Shown in pieces: positions 35,993-46,187 of a DNA stretch of 59,140 bases. This DNA comes from Lachnospiraceae bacterium (lineage in GTDB: Bacteria; Bacillota; Clostridia; Lachnospirales; Lachnospiraceae). Position 1 is the stretch's first letter; each line of letters begins with the position of its first letter. The position numbers and the translations under genes are program-made. Where the stretch lies: contig JAFLTG010000007.1 of assembly GCA_022510545.1 (NCBI GenBank), positions 1 through 59,140 on the forward strand, given 5' to 3'. The notes beneath the pieces are model-generated. The model had not been told where the DNA came from. It saw only the letters and a list, made by a program, of their open reading frames with translations, and did not search any database.

Positions 35993-37248
35993 TCTCTTTC
36001 ACCCAATATATCTCTATTAATATCCATTATCTGTGTGAATATAGCCTCTAACACATCTACAACAATGCTATTACCCGCCATTTTAATAAGTTTTTCAGTT
36101 GAATAAAGACTCCTATTTTTTGTCACCATAGGATTATCACTGATTACTTTATCAAAATCTTCCTCATCAAATCCCATTAACTTAAAGCATTCTCTTGGTG
36201 TCAAGTATCGCCATTTTGTTTTTCCTCTTGCATAATTTTTATAAGTAATCAGTCCAGAATTAGGATTACGGTCTTGCTTTGTAGTTACTGTATTGACGAT
36301 TATTTCATTAATTTTCTTTCCGTCATACAGCATGTCATTATCCTCTAGTATTTTCGTTCTAGATGGCGTGTCATTTGGCTTACTTGCATCAGCTTCAGCT
36401 TTATACTTAGGAACGCCTTCATAATTCAAGCATAGAATATCTTTTAAAGTCAAATTCCTTTGTTTTAATCTTCCAGCTTCTTCGTTTTCCAAATTGTGCT
36501 CTTCAAAATATCTTTTTACACCATTTATAGTTTCTCTATTATTTTTACATAAAACACTTATCATATAAGCTCTTTCCCTATTTTGAGGAATACCAAAATT
36601 TTTAGAATTAAGCCTATATATATGGTTATAATACCCCAATTTTACTAAAACCGCCTTCCAATACCCAAAATCCTTTTCATGCGGTTTTGATAAAATATTT
36701 GTTACATTTTCCATAAGTAAAAAACGCGGCAATTCCTTACCTTGATCGCTCATTTCAGTCAATATGCGTTCTACTTCCCAAAGCATACCTGAACGATTGT
36801 GCGCATCCCTTGCAATTCCACTCTTATTACCGTGCCAACACCCACACAATGACAAATCTTGGCACGGAAAAGAATACGTAAATAAATCGATATTTTCAGG
36901 TATATCATTTCCTTTAATATCCGTTATACTTACCAAATTCTTTGTCTCTTTTATTGCTGTATATAATCTTCGCTTCAAATGTAGTGGTATACGTTTAAAT
37001 GCTTTGTCATTCATAGGCTTCTTTCCATCAGAACTTAACGAAAATCCTCTTAAAAACTCCGTTACCTCTTCATCTGAAGCATCAACATATTTATTTATAT
37101 CAATTTTACCCTTATGTATCATACAATATGCCAGTATTACATTGATATCCCAATCTGCAGTATTTACAATCTCAAATGGTCTTCCAATTCTAGTTAAGGC
37201 TTTCGCCTGACTGCCAATACCACTAAAGGTTTCAATTACTCTAAACAT
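35989..37248 (-). CDS. DNA cytosine-5 methyltransferase (second)
   Basis: 419 residues from ATG at 37248 (GAGGAG 7 bases upstream; the ORF extends to 37299). Motif I FETFSGIGSQAKAL-type (ETFSGIGSQAKAL), IV SFPCQDLSLCG with the catalytic Cys, VI LLMENVTNIL, VIII FGIPQNRERAYMI and X MAGNSIVVDVLEAIF. The target-recognition stretch between VIII and X differs wholly from that of the other methyltransferase at 38168, so a different target site is expected. It is coupled to the HNH gene. Confidence 0.93.
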   Translation of the reverse strand: MFRVIETFSGIGSQAKALTRIGRPFEIVNTADWDINVILAYCMIHKGKIDINKYVDASDEEVTEFLRGFSLSSDGKKPMNDKAFKRIPLHLKRRLYTAIKETKNLVSITDIKGNDIPENIDLFTYSFPCQDLSLCGCWHGNKSGIARDAHNRSGMLWEVERILTEMSDQGKELPRFLLMENVTNILSKPHEKDFGYWKAVLVKLGYYNHIYRLNSKNFGIPQNRERAYMISVLCKNNRETINGVKRYFEEHNLENEEAGRLKQRNLTLKDILCLNYEGVPKYKAEADASKPNDTPSRTKILEDNDMLYDGKKINEIIVNTVTTKQDRNPNSGLITYKNYARGKTKWRYLTPRECFKLMGFDEEDFDKVISDNPMVTKNRSLYSTEKLIKMAGNSIVVDVLEAIFTQIMDINRDILGERE

Positions 37249-37264
37249 TTCTTCTCTCCTCGGA

Positions 37265-38164
37265 TCACCATACAGTATATTCCAAGCCGTCCAAATCAAT
37301 AGTATATGTGATTTGTATTACCGATTCCGGAATACGGTCATCCTTAAATGAGGCTTTTGTTATCTTTGGAAATTTATCATCCACCTCATATTTTCTTTTT
37401 TCTAATACTTTATATTTTTCTTCTCTAATGCTTGCGCCTCTTTCATATCCCAGTTGACATAATTGCTGCTCAAGTTTGTCTTTATCATATCCATCAGCAA
37501 CTAACTTCTCTTTCATATCGTTGATAGACATTCCACTTTTTGACTGCTCTAATCTACAGAAATATAATTGGAGCCTCTTCAAACTCTGAAGCTGATGTTG
37601 TCCCGCAATAGTAATGGTTGCACCATAACGTTTTACTGTTGATTTTACCTCATAACTAATTTCATAACCTTCTATGTCATGACTTCCTGCATTAACTGCT
37701 GTCCATTCTACAGTATTATCATTAACATATAAATCATCTAAAACCATCATTTCAGCAATAACACTATATGCCTCTTTACTGGAAATTGAATTTCCCATAA
37801 GTTCACGCCACTTTTTCCACCAGTCTAATGGTTCTGCCATAAGATTTTTTCTATCTACACCATCAATACCCGGCTCCACAAATTGCGCACATACTGTAGC
37901 AAATTCATAGCGCAAACTATCTAACATACAACTAAGTATAAGATACTTTTTTTCGATTCCTCCAATAGCCATACTTCTTGAAAACAATCTGCTATTTGCA
38001 AACTTTTCTGAAATATCTCTTGTATCATCAAATTCAATTGCAACGCCATACCCTTCACTATTTCGTATAACCATTGCCGGATAGTCGTTCGAAAGAGTTT
38101 TTATTTCTCGAGCACCATTTTGTGTTGATGCAAAGTACTCTCTAATTTCTTCTAGTATCCCCAT
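37265..38164 (-). CDS. PD-(D/E)XK motif protein (DUF4420-like)
   Basis: 299 residues. The nuclease core lies at about 135-200: AYSVIAEMMVLDDL, WTAVNAGSHDIEGYE, then EVKSTVKRYG, giving the Asp and the Glu-x-Lys of the PD-(D/E)XK fold, followed by TITIAGQHQLQSL. Proteins of this family sit beside Z1 and GHKL genes in restriction islands and are predicted endonucleases. GGGAGG precedes ATG. It starts 3 bases after the methyltransferase upstream. Confidence 0.85.
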   Translation of the reverse strand: MGILEEIREYFASTQNGAREIKTLSNDYPAMVIRNSEGYGVAIEFDDTRDISEKFANSRLFSRSMAIGGIEKKYLILSCMLDSLRYEFATVCAQFVEPGIDGVDRKNLMAEPLDWWKKWRELMGNSISSKEAYSVIAEMMVLDDLYVNDNTVEWTAVNAGSHDIEGYEISYEVKSTVKRYGATITIAGQHQLQSLKRLQLYFCRLEQSKSGMSINDMKEKLVADGYDKDKLEQQLCQLGYERGASIREEKYKVLEKRKYEVDDKFPKITKASFKDDRIPESVIQITYTIDLDGLEYTVW

Positions 38165-38167
38165 AAT

Positions 38168-39499
38168 TTATTCCTCCCCAAACGTATTGAATACAGATTT
38201 TGCCACTCCTAATGCCAATAATGGTGGTACAGCATTTCCAATCTGCTTGAATGCATCTCCCATTGAACAATCAAAGAAAAAATCATCCGGAAAAGACTGT
38301 AATCTTGCTGCTTCTCTTACTGTAATTCCCCTAGGTTCCAACGGGTGTATATAACTATAGGTATCCTTACCTAAATGCGCAACTAATGTATGAGACGGTT
38401 TCTTTTCATCCAACCTCTTCCACTTATTCTCAAACTTATCCCTGTCATACTGTGGAACCATTTTGTTGTAAAGATTAATATATTCTTCACTACCTTTCTC
38501 GTATCCAAAAAGTTTTGATTCTTCATAAAATAATTCATCTGCTATTTTTGACGCTGCAATATAATTATCTCCTTGCCGCATTCTTGCAAAAATCGGAAAA
38601 TCTCTAGTATTCTTTCTGAATGCATTTGCAGAAACTCCGAATCCTTCTTTTCCATACCAAGAACGCATTAAAGTTTGGTATTCATTCTGCGCTTCTGTTT
38701 TGTATGGATATTCTATATTCAAAGACACCAATTTATATTTTGAATCTGCTGTAGGGAATACCTCTGGCAAATCCGAAAAAGCATCACCCACTGTAACCCA
38801 TGGATTCAGGTCTTCTATTGCTCCATTTGTTTCCTTGAAAAACTTACATTGTTTATATCCCTCAAATCTTTTCTGTTGTTGTGTTATTACATCACGTGTA
38901 TTGCGATGTGTTGGACGAGGCAGATTTATTTCTTTATTTTCTTCTTCCTTAACAGCAACAACAAAAACCCTTTCTCTTACTTGCGGGACACCATAATCAG
39001 CGGAATTAAGCAATGTCCAATATGCTTTATAACCTTTCTTAGCCAATTCTTCACATACTATTACAGGAATATTTTTACCACCAAAATTGGTTGATTCCGG
39101 AACATTTTCCATTATCACTGCACGCGCATCCAATTCAAATGCAAACCTTAAGAAATCCTGATATAAATATCCTCTGGCATCTTTAACATTTACTCTATCT
39201 TCACCAAGTGATCTTAATTTTCCACGTCCTGCCATAGAGTAGGCCTGGCATGGTGGTCCGCCTATTACAATACAGCCTTCTTCTCCAAAACTATTTTTAA
39301 ACACACTAGCTTCTATTTCTGTAATATCACCACAAATATGTGTTTCCTCTTTTCCATATCGCCAAGACAAATTATAGGAAACAGTTTTGCAAGCCTCTGG
39401 CATCAATTCAATTCCTGCCACAATATCAAATCCTGCTTTTTCAAATCCAAGTGCCAATCCACCACACCCTGAAAATAAATCAATAACTTTAGGTAACAT
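38168..39499 (-). CDS. DNA cytosine-5 methyltransferase (first)
   Basis: 443 residues with motif I DLFSGCGGLALGFEKAG, IV GGPPCQAYSMAGRG, VI AVIMENVPES, VIII DYGVPQVRERVFVV and X QIGNAVPPLLALG. A long variable region (about 195-385) forms the target-recognition domain. It methylates cytosine at C5 to protect the host from the island's nuclease. Its ATG overlaps the stop of the DUF6339-like gene as TAATG. Confidence 0.95.
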   Translation of the reverse strand: MLPKVIDLFSGCGGLALGFEKAGFDIVAGIELMPEACKTVSYNLSWRYGKEETHICGDITEIEASVFKNSFGEEGCIVIGGPPCQAYSMAGRGKLRSLGEDRVNVKDARGYLYQDFLRFAFELDARAVIMENVPESTNFGGKNIPVIVCEELAKKGYKAYWTLLNSADYGVPQVRERVFVVAVKEEENKEINLPRPTHRNTRDVITQQQKRFEGYKQCKFFKETNGAIEDLNPWVTVGDAFSDLPEVFPTADSKYKLVSLNIEYPYKTEAQNEYQTLMRSWYGKEGFGVSANAFRKNTRDFPIFARMRQGDNYIAASKIADELFYEESKLFGYEKGSEEYINLYNKMVPQYDRDKFENKWKRLDEKKPSHTLVAHLGKDTYSYIHPLEPRGITVREAARLQSFPDDFFFDCSMGDAFKQIGNAVPPLLALGVAKSVFNTFGEE

Positions 39500-40221
39500 T
39501 ATACACGCACCCCCGCATCCATAAATAGCGAACGTACATATTCTTTTTCACCGCCTAAATATAAAGCCGGATCTACTACCATAACCTTCGCAGTATTTAA
39601 TTTCATTACAATTCTGAACAAGTCATCTTGTTGTGTTTTTGTATTCTTATTAAAATCATCCAAAACCTGTTGTGGAATATGGCTGTAATAATACATAATA
39701 TATCTATACACACTAATAAATGTGCCTTTACGTCCCGTTCTTTCTTCTAAGTTCAAAATGCTGTCAGTTGTAAAACATGGCGCTTCCAGTACTTTAGCTG
39801 TTGTTTGTATATCTCCCTGCCATGATAAATGTACATACCACCAAATTGATCTAAGCCATATTCTTGCCGGCTTACTCCAATAATGACTTTCATTATCATA
39901 TCCCCATCTTTCAGCAACAATATCAGGTATAACCTTTATTGAAAGATATCTCCAAAAATCATCATTTGCTGCTGCTCTAAGGTTAAATCCCGGAACACGC
40001 CACAAATAGTCATACAATAAAATACCAATATGTGCATCAATATAATAATCTTTTTTTATTATGCTCTCTGGGCATTCATTTCTAACCTTTTGGTTAAATT
40101 CCTGAACATCTTTACGTATCTTCAAATAGTCTCCTTCGACTTCTGGCAATGAAGGGTATTTTAGAATCCAATCCTTCATCGCATTTTGAGCCTCAGAACG
40201 ATTCAATGTTTTAATAATCAT
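39499..40221 (-). CDS. DUF6339-like island protein
   Basis: 240 residues, helical, Trp/Tyr-rich (HYWSKPARIWLRSIWWYVHL). It resembles DUF6339 proteins found only in Z1/GHKL restriction islands; the biochemical role is unknown. AAAGGA precedes ATG. Ends in TAATG with the methyltransferase start, so the two are translated together. Confidence 0.65.
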   Translation of the reverse strand: MIIKTLNRSEAQNAMKDWILKYPSLPEVEGDYLKIRKDVQEFNQKVRNECPESIIKKDYYIDAHIGILLYDYLWRVPGFNLRAAANDDFWRYLSIKVIPDIVAERWGYDNESHYWSKPARIWLRSIWWYVHLSWQGDIQTTAKVLEAPCFTTDSILNLEERTGRKGTFISVYRYIMYYYSHIPQQVLDDFNKNTKTQQDDLFRIVMKLNTAKVMVVDPALYLGGEKEYVRSLFMDAGVRV

Positions 40222-40226
40222 GTTTT

Positions 40227-41168
40227 CTACATCCTTTGGTCAAAAAATTTTCTTATGGACAATGACATGGGCTCTGGACCTGAAACATCCCATTCTAGTG
40301 TATTTATGAAGTAATTGATGGCTTCTGATACACTTCCGCTTTGTAAATCTTCACCTGTAGTGGTTTCATCCCAATAGTTTTCTTGTTCTTTTAGCTTAGT
40401 AATAATAACTTCTAATGCACTAGCCATTATTTCTTTCAATAATTGCTCATCAAATGTCCTTTTAGTTTTATCTAAATACTTGTAATTCTTATGTGCAGTA
40501 TTTATGTTTATAGAAACATAATCAGAAAACAAATCATATGTAGGGTCATCCCAATCACATTTTACATACCATAATGGCTGACCGGGTTCATGTATCTCAT
40601 ATATAGGAAACACTGAACCAACTCCGTCTAGTCTTATTACAAATTTATTTTCTAGCTCTCCCAAAACGCAACCATATTGATTAGCTAGATGTTCTTCATC
40701 CCAAAGAGGAGTTCCTGCCTCTTTCACATATATTATTGTTGAAAATTCTACATTTCCTCTTAATTGTGCTTCAGCAAATTCATAATTCAGTTCTAGTTCC
40801 AAATCTCTTTGAGAATTTTCAATAGTTCCAATAGGAATAACCCCTCTTTGCTTGGAATCAGACGATGTCCACATCAATGCAATTCCCAACTTTGCGTTAC
40901 TACATGCTATACCATTTATTCCAAATAAACACTGGTATGTACGAACGGAATATTTCCTACGAATACATAACTGATAGTCATCTGGCGACCATATACCTTC
41001 ATCATCAATAACTTTATGAACCGTAGTGCTACTGTCTATCTCTTCTGCACGCAATATGTACTCTTGATCATCTCTTACATAATACAATTCATACGGAGAT
41101 GCTTGAAATCTTATTTTACTTAATAATTCATCCGTTATTATTGGAAAAAGTGAAATATTCGCCGCCAT
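40227..41168 (-). CDS. Uncharacterised island protein
   Basis: 313 residues, no recognised family. The N-terminal half is beta-rich (ELYYVRDDQEYILRAEE, YQLCIRRKYSVRTYQCLFG), and the C-terminal 80 residues are helical. No catalytic motif is visible. Its ATG overlaps the GHKL stop as TAATG, and its position between the GHKL ATPase and the DUF6339-like gene suggests a complex subunit, possibly the DNA-recognition part. Confidence 0.65.
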   Translation of the reverse strand: MAANISLFPIITDELLSKIRFQASPYELYYVRDDQEYILRAEEIDSSTTVHKVIDDEGIWSPDDYQLCIRRKYSVRTYQCLFGINGIACSNAKLGIALMWTSSDSKQRGVIPIGTIENSQRDLELELNYEFAEAQLRGNVEFSTIIYVKEAGTPLWDEEHLANQYGCVLGELENKFVIRLDGVGSVFPIYEIHEPGQPLWYVKCDWDDPTYDLFSDYVSININTAHKNYKYLDKTKRTFDEQLLKEIMASALEVIITKLKEQENYWDETTTGEDLQSGSVSEAINYFINTLEWDVSGPEPMSLSIRKFFDQRM

Positions 41169-43255
41169 TACTTATCACCTTCATTCTTTTCAACATTAAA
41201 CAGAGGTTTAATATCTTTTCTATTTAACTGTAAGCTAACATCCAACTCTATTTCCATTTGATGTTCATTCTCTGAAATTATTCGTATACCACATCCAGAA
41301 TTTTTATTTGTTTTAATCAATTCACAGGAAATATCGTCCATCTTGGTCTTTACATTGGTACTATCAACAATCATTTTTAAATTGCTACAGGAACCATCTA
41401 TCTTTGTTATAGCAATATCTGTTGAAACTATTGCGAATGGCATAGATAATCCCATTTTTTCTTCCCAATCTTTAGGTTTTATTGCTCCAGTTTCTGAATC
41501 AATTGCCAAATTAATTCCTGTAGATGCAATTTTTCTTCGTGACTTAATTGTTAATTTTACAGCCATTACATTTGATGAGTATTTTGTCTTTGACGGATCA
41601 TAACCAAAAATAACATTTTTATGAGTTTCTATGTGTCCATTGCCACCTTGACCACCGCCAGAACCACTGCTTGGTTTTTTGCCAAAATTTTCTGGTGGTA
41701 ACAATAAATCTCCAAACATTTTTCCAAGGCCTGAATTTAATCTGCTTGTTGTGTCTTCTTCTTCCACAGAAAACTCTTTCGATATTTTTTTATTAACCTG
41801 GTCTTGCACTTTTGAAACAATTCTCGGATTGTTAGTGCCCATACTAAAGTCTCCCCAAGAGGTATGGTCTGCCATTTCACTCTTTCTTACATATTCTTCA
41901 AGACTATATATTTCGTTTGTATTAGCAAGCTTGTTTTCCGAATTCAACACAAAAATAGCAAATATGAATTCATCTTTATTTGAAGCACTTATACCATCTA
42001 CCCAATTTCCTACATCCTCGTATGATACAATCATGCCAGGTTTACGAGTAAAGAATAAAACTGGTTTGTTTTTTTCTTTATCTCTAATCTCACAATTAAA
42101 GTACATATAAGGTTCCGGTTTATTATTTGGATATCCTGTCTTCAAAATCTTTCGTTGTACCTTTGCATAAGCTACTGTACCAGCTTTAGTTGTTTCCAAC
42201 ACCTTACGCAAAATAATTTCTTCTACTTTGCATTCCACACCGTCATCTTTCAGAATGTCATCACATACCCCTTCTGATATCGCCCTGTTGTAAAGTGCCT
42301 GCACAATCTGAAACGCTGGCTCCATACTGTCCAGACCAATACCTATTTTATTTACTCTTGCGCGCAAGAATTTACCATACGGATATTTCGTATTATTCAA
42401 TCTAGGAGCATACCACCTTTGTATTGCAACTCTGAGATAGTCTTCGACGCTGCATCTCCAAAATGGACGAATACTATTATCCTCACTGTCCTTATATTCT
42501 ATCTGATTATTTTCCAACAGCATCTGCTCATCTATATACGGAATAATAATCGTTGTGCCCGTCAAATCGCCATCATATGGATCCATGCCAAATATTTTTA
42601 AAATCCTCCCTATATACTGGTCATCTGTAATCGGTTTTGTTTTATTGTCCCCAATCTCCTGTCCCCACCAAGCAATACCTCGTTTAGATTTCCCTGGCAA
42701 TGCCGGAATAAGAGAATCTTTTTCCATTTCATCCTCTACAAGAGACGCCGCCAAGCGGGACTCATATTGTCCTTGCTCATTTACTATTCTACTATAATAA
42801 ATAACCAGACCTATACCCACTCTGAAATATACGGTTTTTCCAAGTCCCCAAGAACCACCCGCACCTTCGGCTTCCTGTGGTTTGCTTATTTCATAAATCA
42901 GCTTTAATAAATTTCCATACTGATTATCTGTAACTTCATCATAATGAAGCTTTCCTGTCAATCCTACAGTATTAGAATCTCGTACAGCTATATATTTGTA
43001 CTCATTTTTCCAATACTTTCTGTTCAAAGAATCGGTTATACCTTCTAACTCGCTATTCAGAGATAATTTATTGAAATCTCCCGTAAAAAACTCTACTGTT
43101 ACATATAAGTCTTTTTCATTTTTTGCATCTAAACTATTCTGTATAGATTCACGAACCAATAAATCCAAAATAGGCATATTATTATTTTGTATCAACTTCA
43201 GTAACGAACTACCCGACTGGGTCATTCTTCCTGGTTCTGCAATCTCAATCTTCAT
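41168..43255 (-). CDS. MORC/MutL-like GHKL ATPase
   Basis: 695 residues from ATG at 43255 (GGAGGG 5 bases upstream; the ORF reaches 43345). The Bergerat ATP fold is seen near the N-terminus: N box LLVRESIQNSLDAK (about 32-45), a G1-like AVRDSNTVGLTG (about 86-97) and a glycine-rich lid GAGGSWGLGKTVYFR (about 128-142). A Gly-rich linker (SSGSGGGQGGNG) precedes a beta-rich C-terminal domain. Restriction-linked relatives of eukaryotic MORC proteins are thought to form ATP-gated clamps on DNA. It overlaps the Z1 gene by 11 bases. Confidence 0.85.
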   Translation of the reverse strand: MKIEIAEPGRMTQSGSSLLKLIQNNNMPILDLLVRESIQNSLDAKNEKDLYVTVEFFTGDFNKLSLNSELEGITDSLNRKYWKNEYKYIAVRDSNTVGLTGKLHYDEVTDNQYGNLLKLIYEISKPQEAEGAGGSWGLGKTVYFRVGIGLVIYYSRIVNEQGQYESRLAASLVEDEMEKDSLIPALPGKSKRGIAWWGQEIGDNKTKPITDDQYIGRILKIFGMDPYDGDLTGTTIIIPYIDEQMLLENNQIEYKDSEDNSIRPFWRCSVEDYLRVAIQRWYAPRLNNTKYPYGKFLRARVNKIGIGLDSMEPAFQIVQALYNRAISEGVCDDILKDDGVECKVEEIILRKVLETTKAGTVAYAKVQRKILKTGYPNNKPEPYMYFNCEIRDKEKNKPVLFFTRKPGMIVSYEDVGNWVDGISASNKDEFIFAIFVLNSENKLANTNEIYSLEEYVRKSEMADHTSWGDFSMGTNNPRIVSKVQDQVNKKISKEFSVEEEDTTSRLNSGLGKMFGDLLLPPENFGKKPSSGSGGGQGGNGHIETHKNVIFGYDPSKTKYSSNVMAVKLTIKSRRKIASTGINLAIDSETGAIKPKDWEEKMGLSMPFAIVSTDIAITKIDGSCSNLKMIVDSTNVKTKMDDISCELIKTNKNSGCGIRIISENEHQMEIELDVSLQLNRKDIKPLFNVEKNEGDK

Positions 43256-46064
43256 TTGTACCCTCCAAATCACCTTCATCATCAAAAAGATTATTTTGCA
43301 TATGGATAGACACAGTTGCAGTATAATCCGTCCCACGTTTTCCACCCGGAATATTTAGGCAAATACCAACAATATCTTCAACTGCATTTAAATCTTCTCT
43401 GGTTTCAGATTTTTTTGCAACTTTTGAATCTTTGTCAATCACATAAACAAGTAATTGAGGAGTTGCATCTAATCCTGCTAAACTTCTTGTTTCTTTTGCA
43501 TACTTAGATTTGAAATCTTTAATCCTATTTATTACATCCTGGGTCTGTCCTTCCAAATCCACATCTGCAATAATATCTTTCGGATCTCTTAAAACACCAA
43601 TATTTATTACTGTATCTGATTCATTCTTGACTTTTTTTCTAGTACGACTCACTTTATTAACTGATCCAACTGGCGAATCCCATACAGAGTTTTTACCACT
43701 GCCTTTTCCCGCCAAAACAACATTCCATTTTTCAAGTTTTCCTTCTGATGAAATCTTTTCTATCCACGTTATAACCGATGAAATATCATTAAACACACCT
43801 AGCCGCTGATTAAACTTATAACCTAAAAGCAATTCTTTTACTAAAGAAAAATCAACACCTCTCCAAATAATTGAATTTTCAGCATGACTATTACATTCTT
43901 TACTTTTTTCAGGCTGACCTAAGGAAACAATAAAGGCATATGCCTTTTCCAAGTTATTTTTCAAAATTTCAGAATCATTGTCAAACAAATATGTTTGATT
44001 AAAAGAACCACTAAAATCCATATCTGTTGCCTGTGCACTCTGCATTCTATTCTTTGCTGTTATTCGTATAAAGCTTGCCTTCGGAGTATTCTTAACTCTA
44101 GGGCCATAATTTGCCGGGCTCTTCCCCAATGTATCCATTTCATGTATTTCATCACGTAATTCCTGATCCAATGCTGCAAGGAACTTGAACTGGTCATTTG
44201 TTTTAGATGTTATCCATAATCTCGGCAAAAGCTCATACCCTTTGCGATATCCAAACCATCTGCCCATCTGCATAAGTGTATCTGCCTGGCTAACAGAACG
44301 AAGGAAAAATGTACTAATCAAACCTTCAATCGTCAAACCTCTTGACAAGGTCGCTCCACCCACAACAATAAATGCCGGTGCAGGTGTCGGCATATTATCG
44401 GCAGTAGGATAAGCCAATCTAACATACATTCCATCGTCATTAATTCCATTATTTTTGCAATTATCGATACACATATGAATTCCTTCATGATATGTAAATT
44501 CATCATCCTCATCTAATGGAATATTCGTCGGTTCTTTTCCTAGCAAAATAATAAGTTCTTTACGCACATCTTCAAACGTAGGGTATTTGTTTATTTCATC
44601 ATCCTTCCTATCATATTGAGGATATTGTTCTCTAAACTTTTCAAATGTAAACTGATTTGTTTCTGCGTTCCATACCATCTCACATTTGTCAATCAGATCA
44701 TCCAGGTCCTTACTCACTATCCAGTCCCTAACAGCTTCTGCAACATTCTTATGATGCTCTGTTTTCTGACTTGTATGTATTAACATACTGATTGGCTTTT
44801 TATGTCCCCAAATTCTCATACAAGCAACACCACACAAAAACCAACATATGGAATTCTGCAGCGCTAACGGAACATAGTGTAATACTTCGTCATGAATATC
44901 TTTAATTGCTTGAAGGTCATCTTCATCAATGATTCTTACGATATCCAAACCGTTATAATCGTATTCTCCACCTTCAAGTCCAAATATCTGCTGCGGTCCA
45001 AAATACTCTTTTGAAACACTTAATGTTGAAATAAAGTTTCTCGGATACAAAGAATCTTCTCCAGCCTCATTCAAAATATTAGCATAAGGCGTTGCTGTAT
45101 ATCCGATATAGTTCATTGCCTTATACTTGTTACTTATTTCCTGCGATTTTTCATTTCTACCATTAACCAAATCTCTAATTAATCTATTAATCGTTCTAAT
45201 GGTAGCACTATTAACATTCGCAGTATTAATTCCTGCCTGATCAGCCTCATCGTCAATTACAAGTATCTTCATCTGCTTTTGTTTATTGGCGTCAGACTGT
45301 AACCACTGTATAAGTCCTTTAAGTCTTCCCGAATTTTTCAAACACACTGTAAAATATCTTTGCTTTGATGTCTTATCAAAATGTAAATCTTGCGTCCTTT
45401 GTCCCAACATAGGTTTCTTAGATAAATGCTCTAATCCATTCCAGTTAAGATTTCCTTGGCAATTCAAATCACTCAATAATCTATTCTGAGTTTGCTGTCT
45501 AAGATTTTCAATAGTTCCTGACAAAACAATAAACATGTTCCATCCCCAGTCAGCTGCCATAGCCATTAATGCTGCCATGTTAGCTGTTTTTCCTGATTGA
45601 ACATTACCTATAACCAAACCTTTTACAGGCTTAATATCTATAGTATCGCTACTTAATCTCTTTAGAATCTTTAATGTTGCTCTCTCCATTTCATCCACAA
45701 CTTCTTCTTTAAAACCACCCGCAATCAATTTCTTCCTATACAACTGCCATGCTGATTGTGGATCTCCCGGAATTGTTACATCATTATCTTCCCCTTCTCC
45801 CATAATCATAGCCTGACCACTTAAGTAATCTATTACCTGTGTTTGTTCCTCAGCTTCCTTCTGTAAGCGAACAAGTTCTCTCCATTCATCACAACTTACT
45901 TCTTTCCAGAAATTCAACATCGTCTGTTTACTTAAGAATTCTTTCAAGCCTTCATCATTTCCTTGTCCAGCATAATCAATCTGCTCCCATTTCATATTGC
46001 GAGTTCTTGCATTACGAATCCATTCTCTATGCTGATCATATTCAGGCAAACCAAAGTTAGTCAT
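43245..46064 (-). CDS. Z1-domain P-loop ATPase
   Basis: 939 residues from ATG at 46064 (GGAGG 7 bases upstream; the ORF extends to 46091). SF2-type motor: Walker A GNVQSGKTAN (about 153-162), DDEAD in ILVIDDEADQAGIN, TATPYAN (motif III) and the Z1 signature VGGATLSRGLTIEGL followed by LMQMGRWFGYRKGY. Z1 proteins are predicted helicases or translocases found with GHKL ATPases and methyltransferases in restriction islands. First gene of the operon, behind a near-consensus promoter. Confidence 0.93.
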   Translation of the reverse strand: MTNFGLPEYDQHREWIRNARTRNMKWEQIDYAGQGNDEGLKEFLSKQTMLNFWKEVSCDEWRELVRLQKEAEEQTQVIDYLSGQAMIMGEGEDNDVTIPGDPQSAWQLYRKKLIAGGFKEEVVDEMERATLKILKRLSSDTIDIKPVKGLVIGNVQSGKTANMAALMAMAADWGWNMFIVLSGTIENLRQQTQNRLLSDLNCQGNLNWNGLEHLSKKPMLGQRTQDLHFDKTSKQRYFTVCLKNSGRLKGLIQWLQSDANKQKQMKILVIDDEADQAGINTANVNSATIRTINRLIRDLVNGRNEKSQEISNKYKAMNYIGYTATPYANILNEAGEDSLYPRNFISTLSVSKEYFGPQQIFGLEGGEYDYNGLDIVRIIDEDDLQAIKDIHDEVLHYVPLALQNSICWFLCGVACMRIWGHKKPISMLIHTSQKTEHHKNVAEAVRDWIVSKDLDDLIDKCEMVWNAETNQFTFEKFREQYPQYDRKDDEINKYPTFEDVRKELIILLGKEPTNIPLDEDDEFTYHEGIHMCIDNCKNNGINDDGMYVRLAYPTADNMPTPAPAFIVVGGATLSRGLTIEGLISTFFLRSVSQADTLMQMGRWFGYRKGYELLPRLWITSKTNDQFKFLAALDQELRDEIHEMDTLGKSPANYGPRVKNTPKASFIRITAKNRMQSAQATDMDFSGSFNQTYLFDNDSEILKNNLEKAYAFIVSLGQPEKSKECNSHAENSIIWRGVDFSLVKELLLGYKFNQRLGVFNDISSVITWIEKISSEGKLEKWNVVLAGKGSGKNSVWDSPVGSVNKVSRTRKKVKNESDTVINIGVLRDPKDIIADVDLEGQTQDVINRIKDFKSKYAKETRSLAGLDATPQLLVYVIDKDSKVAKKSETREDLNAVEDIVGICLNIPGGKRGTDYTATVSIHMQNNLFDDEGDLEGTNED

Positions 46065-46130
46065 AACCATTCCTCCACAAGTATATCCCACATTTTATCG
46101 ACAATTTTCTACCTTTTATGTCACATTTCA

Positions 46131-46159
46131 ATTATAAAATTCTAGTTTTACATCGTCAA
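46131..46159 (-). promoter_or_regulatory. Promoter of the defence operon
   Basis: TTGACG (46159-46154), a 17-base spacer and a perfect TATAAT (46136-46131) lie about 70 bases upstream of the Z1 start. No other promoter of this quality was seen within the ten genes. Confidence 0.8.
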
Positions 46160-46187
46160 CTTTATTTTTTATTATGATAGCGTATAT

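Noticed and set aside
34567-46064. BREX, DISARM or Dnd system
   Set aside because: No PglZ, BrxC, DrmA/B or Dnd proteins; the markers are Z1, GHKL and PD-(D/E)XK.
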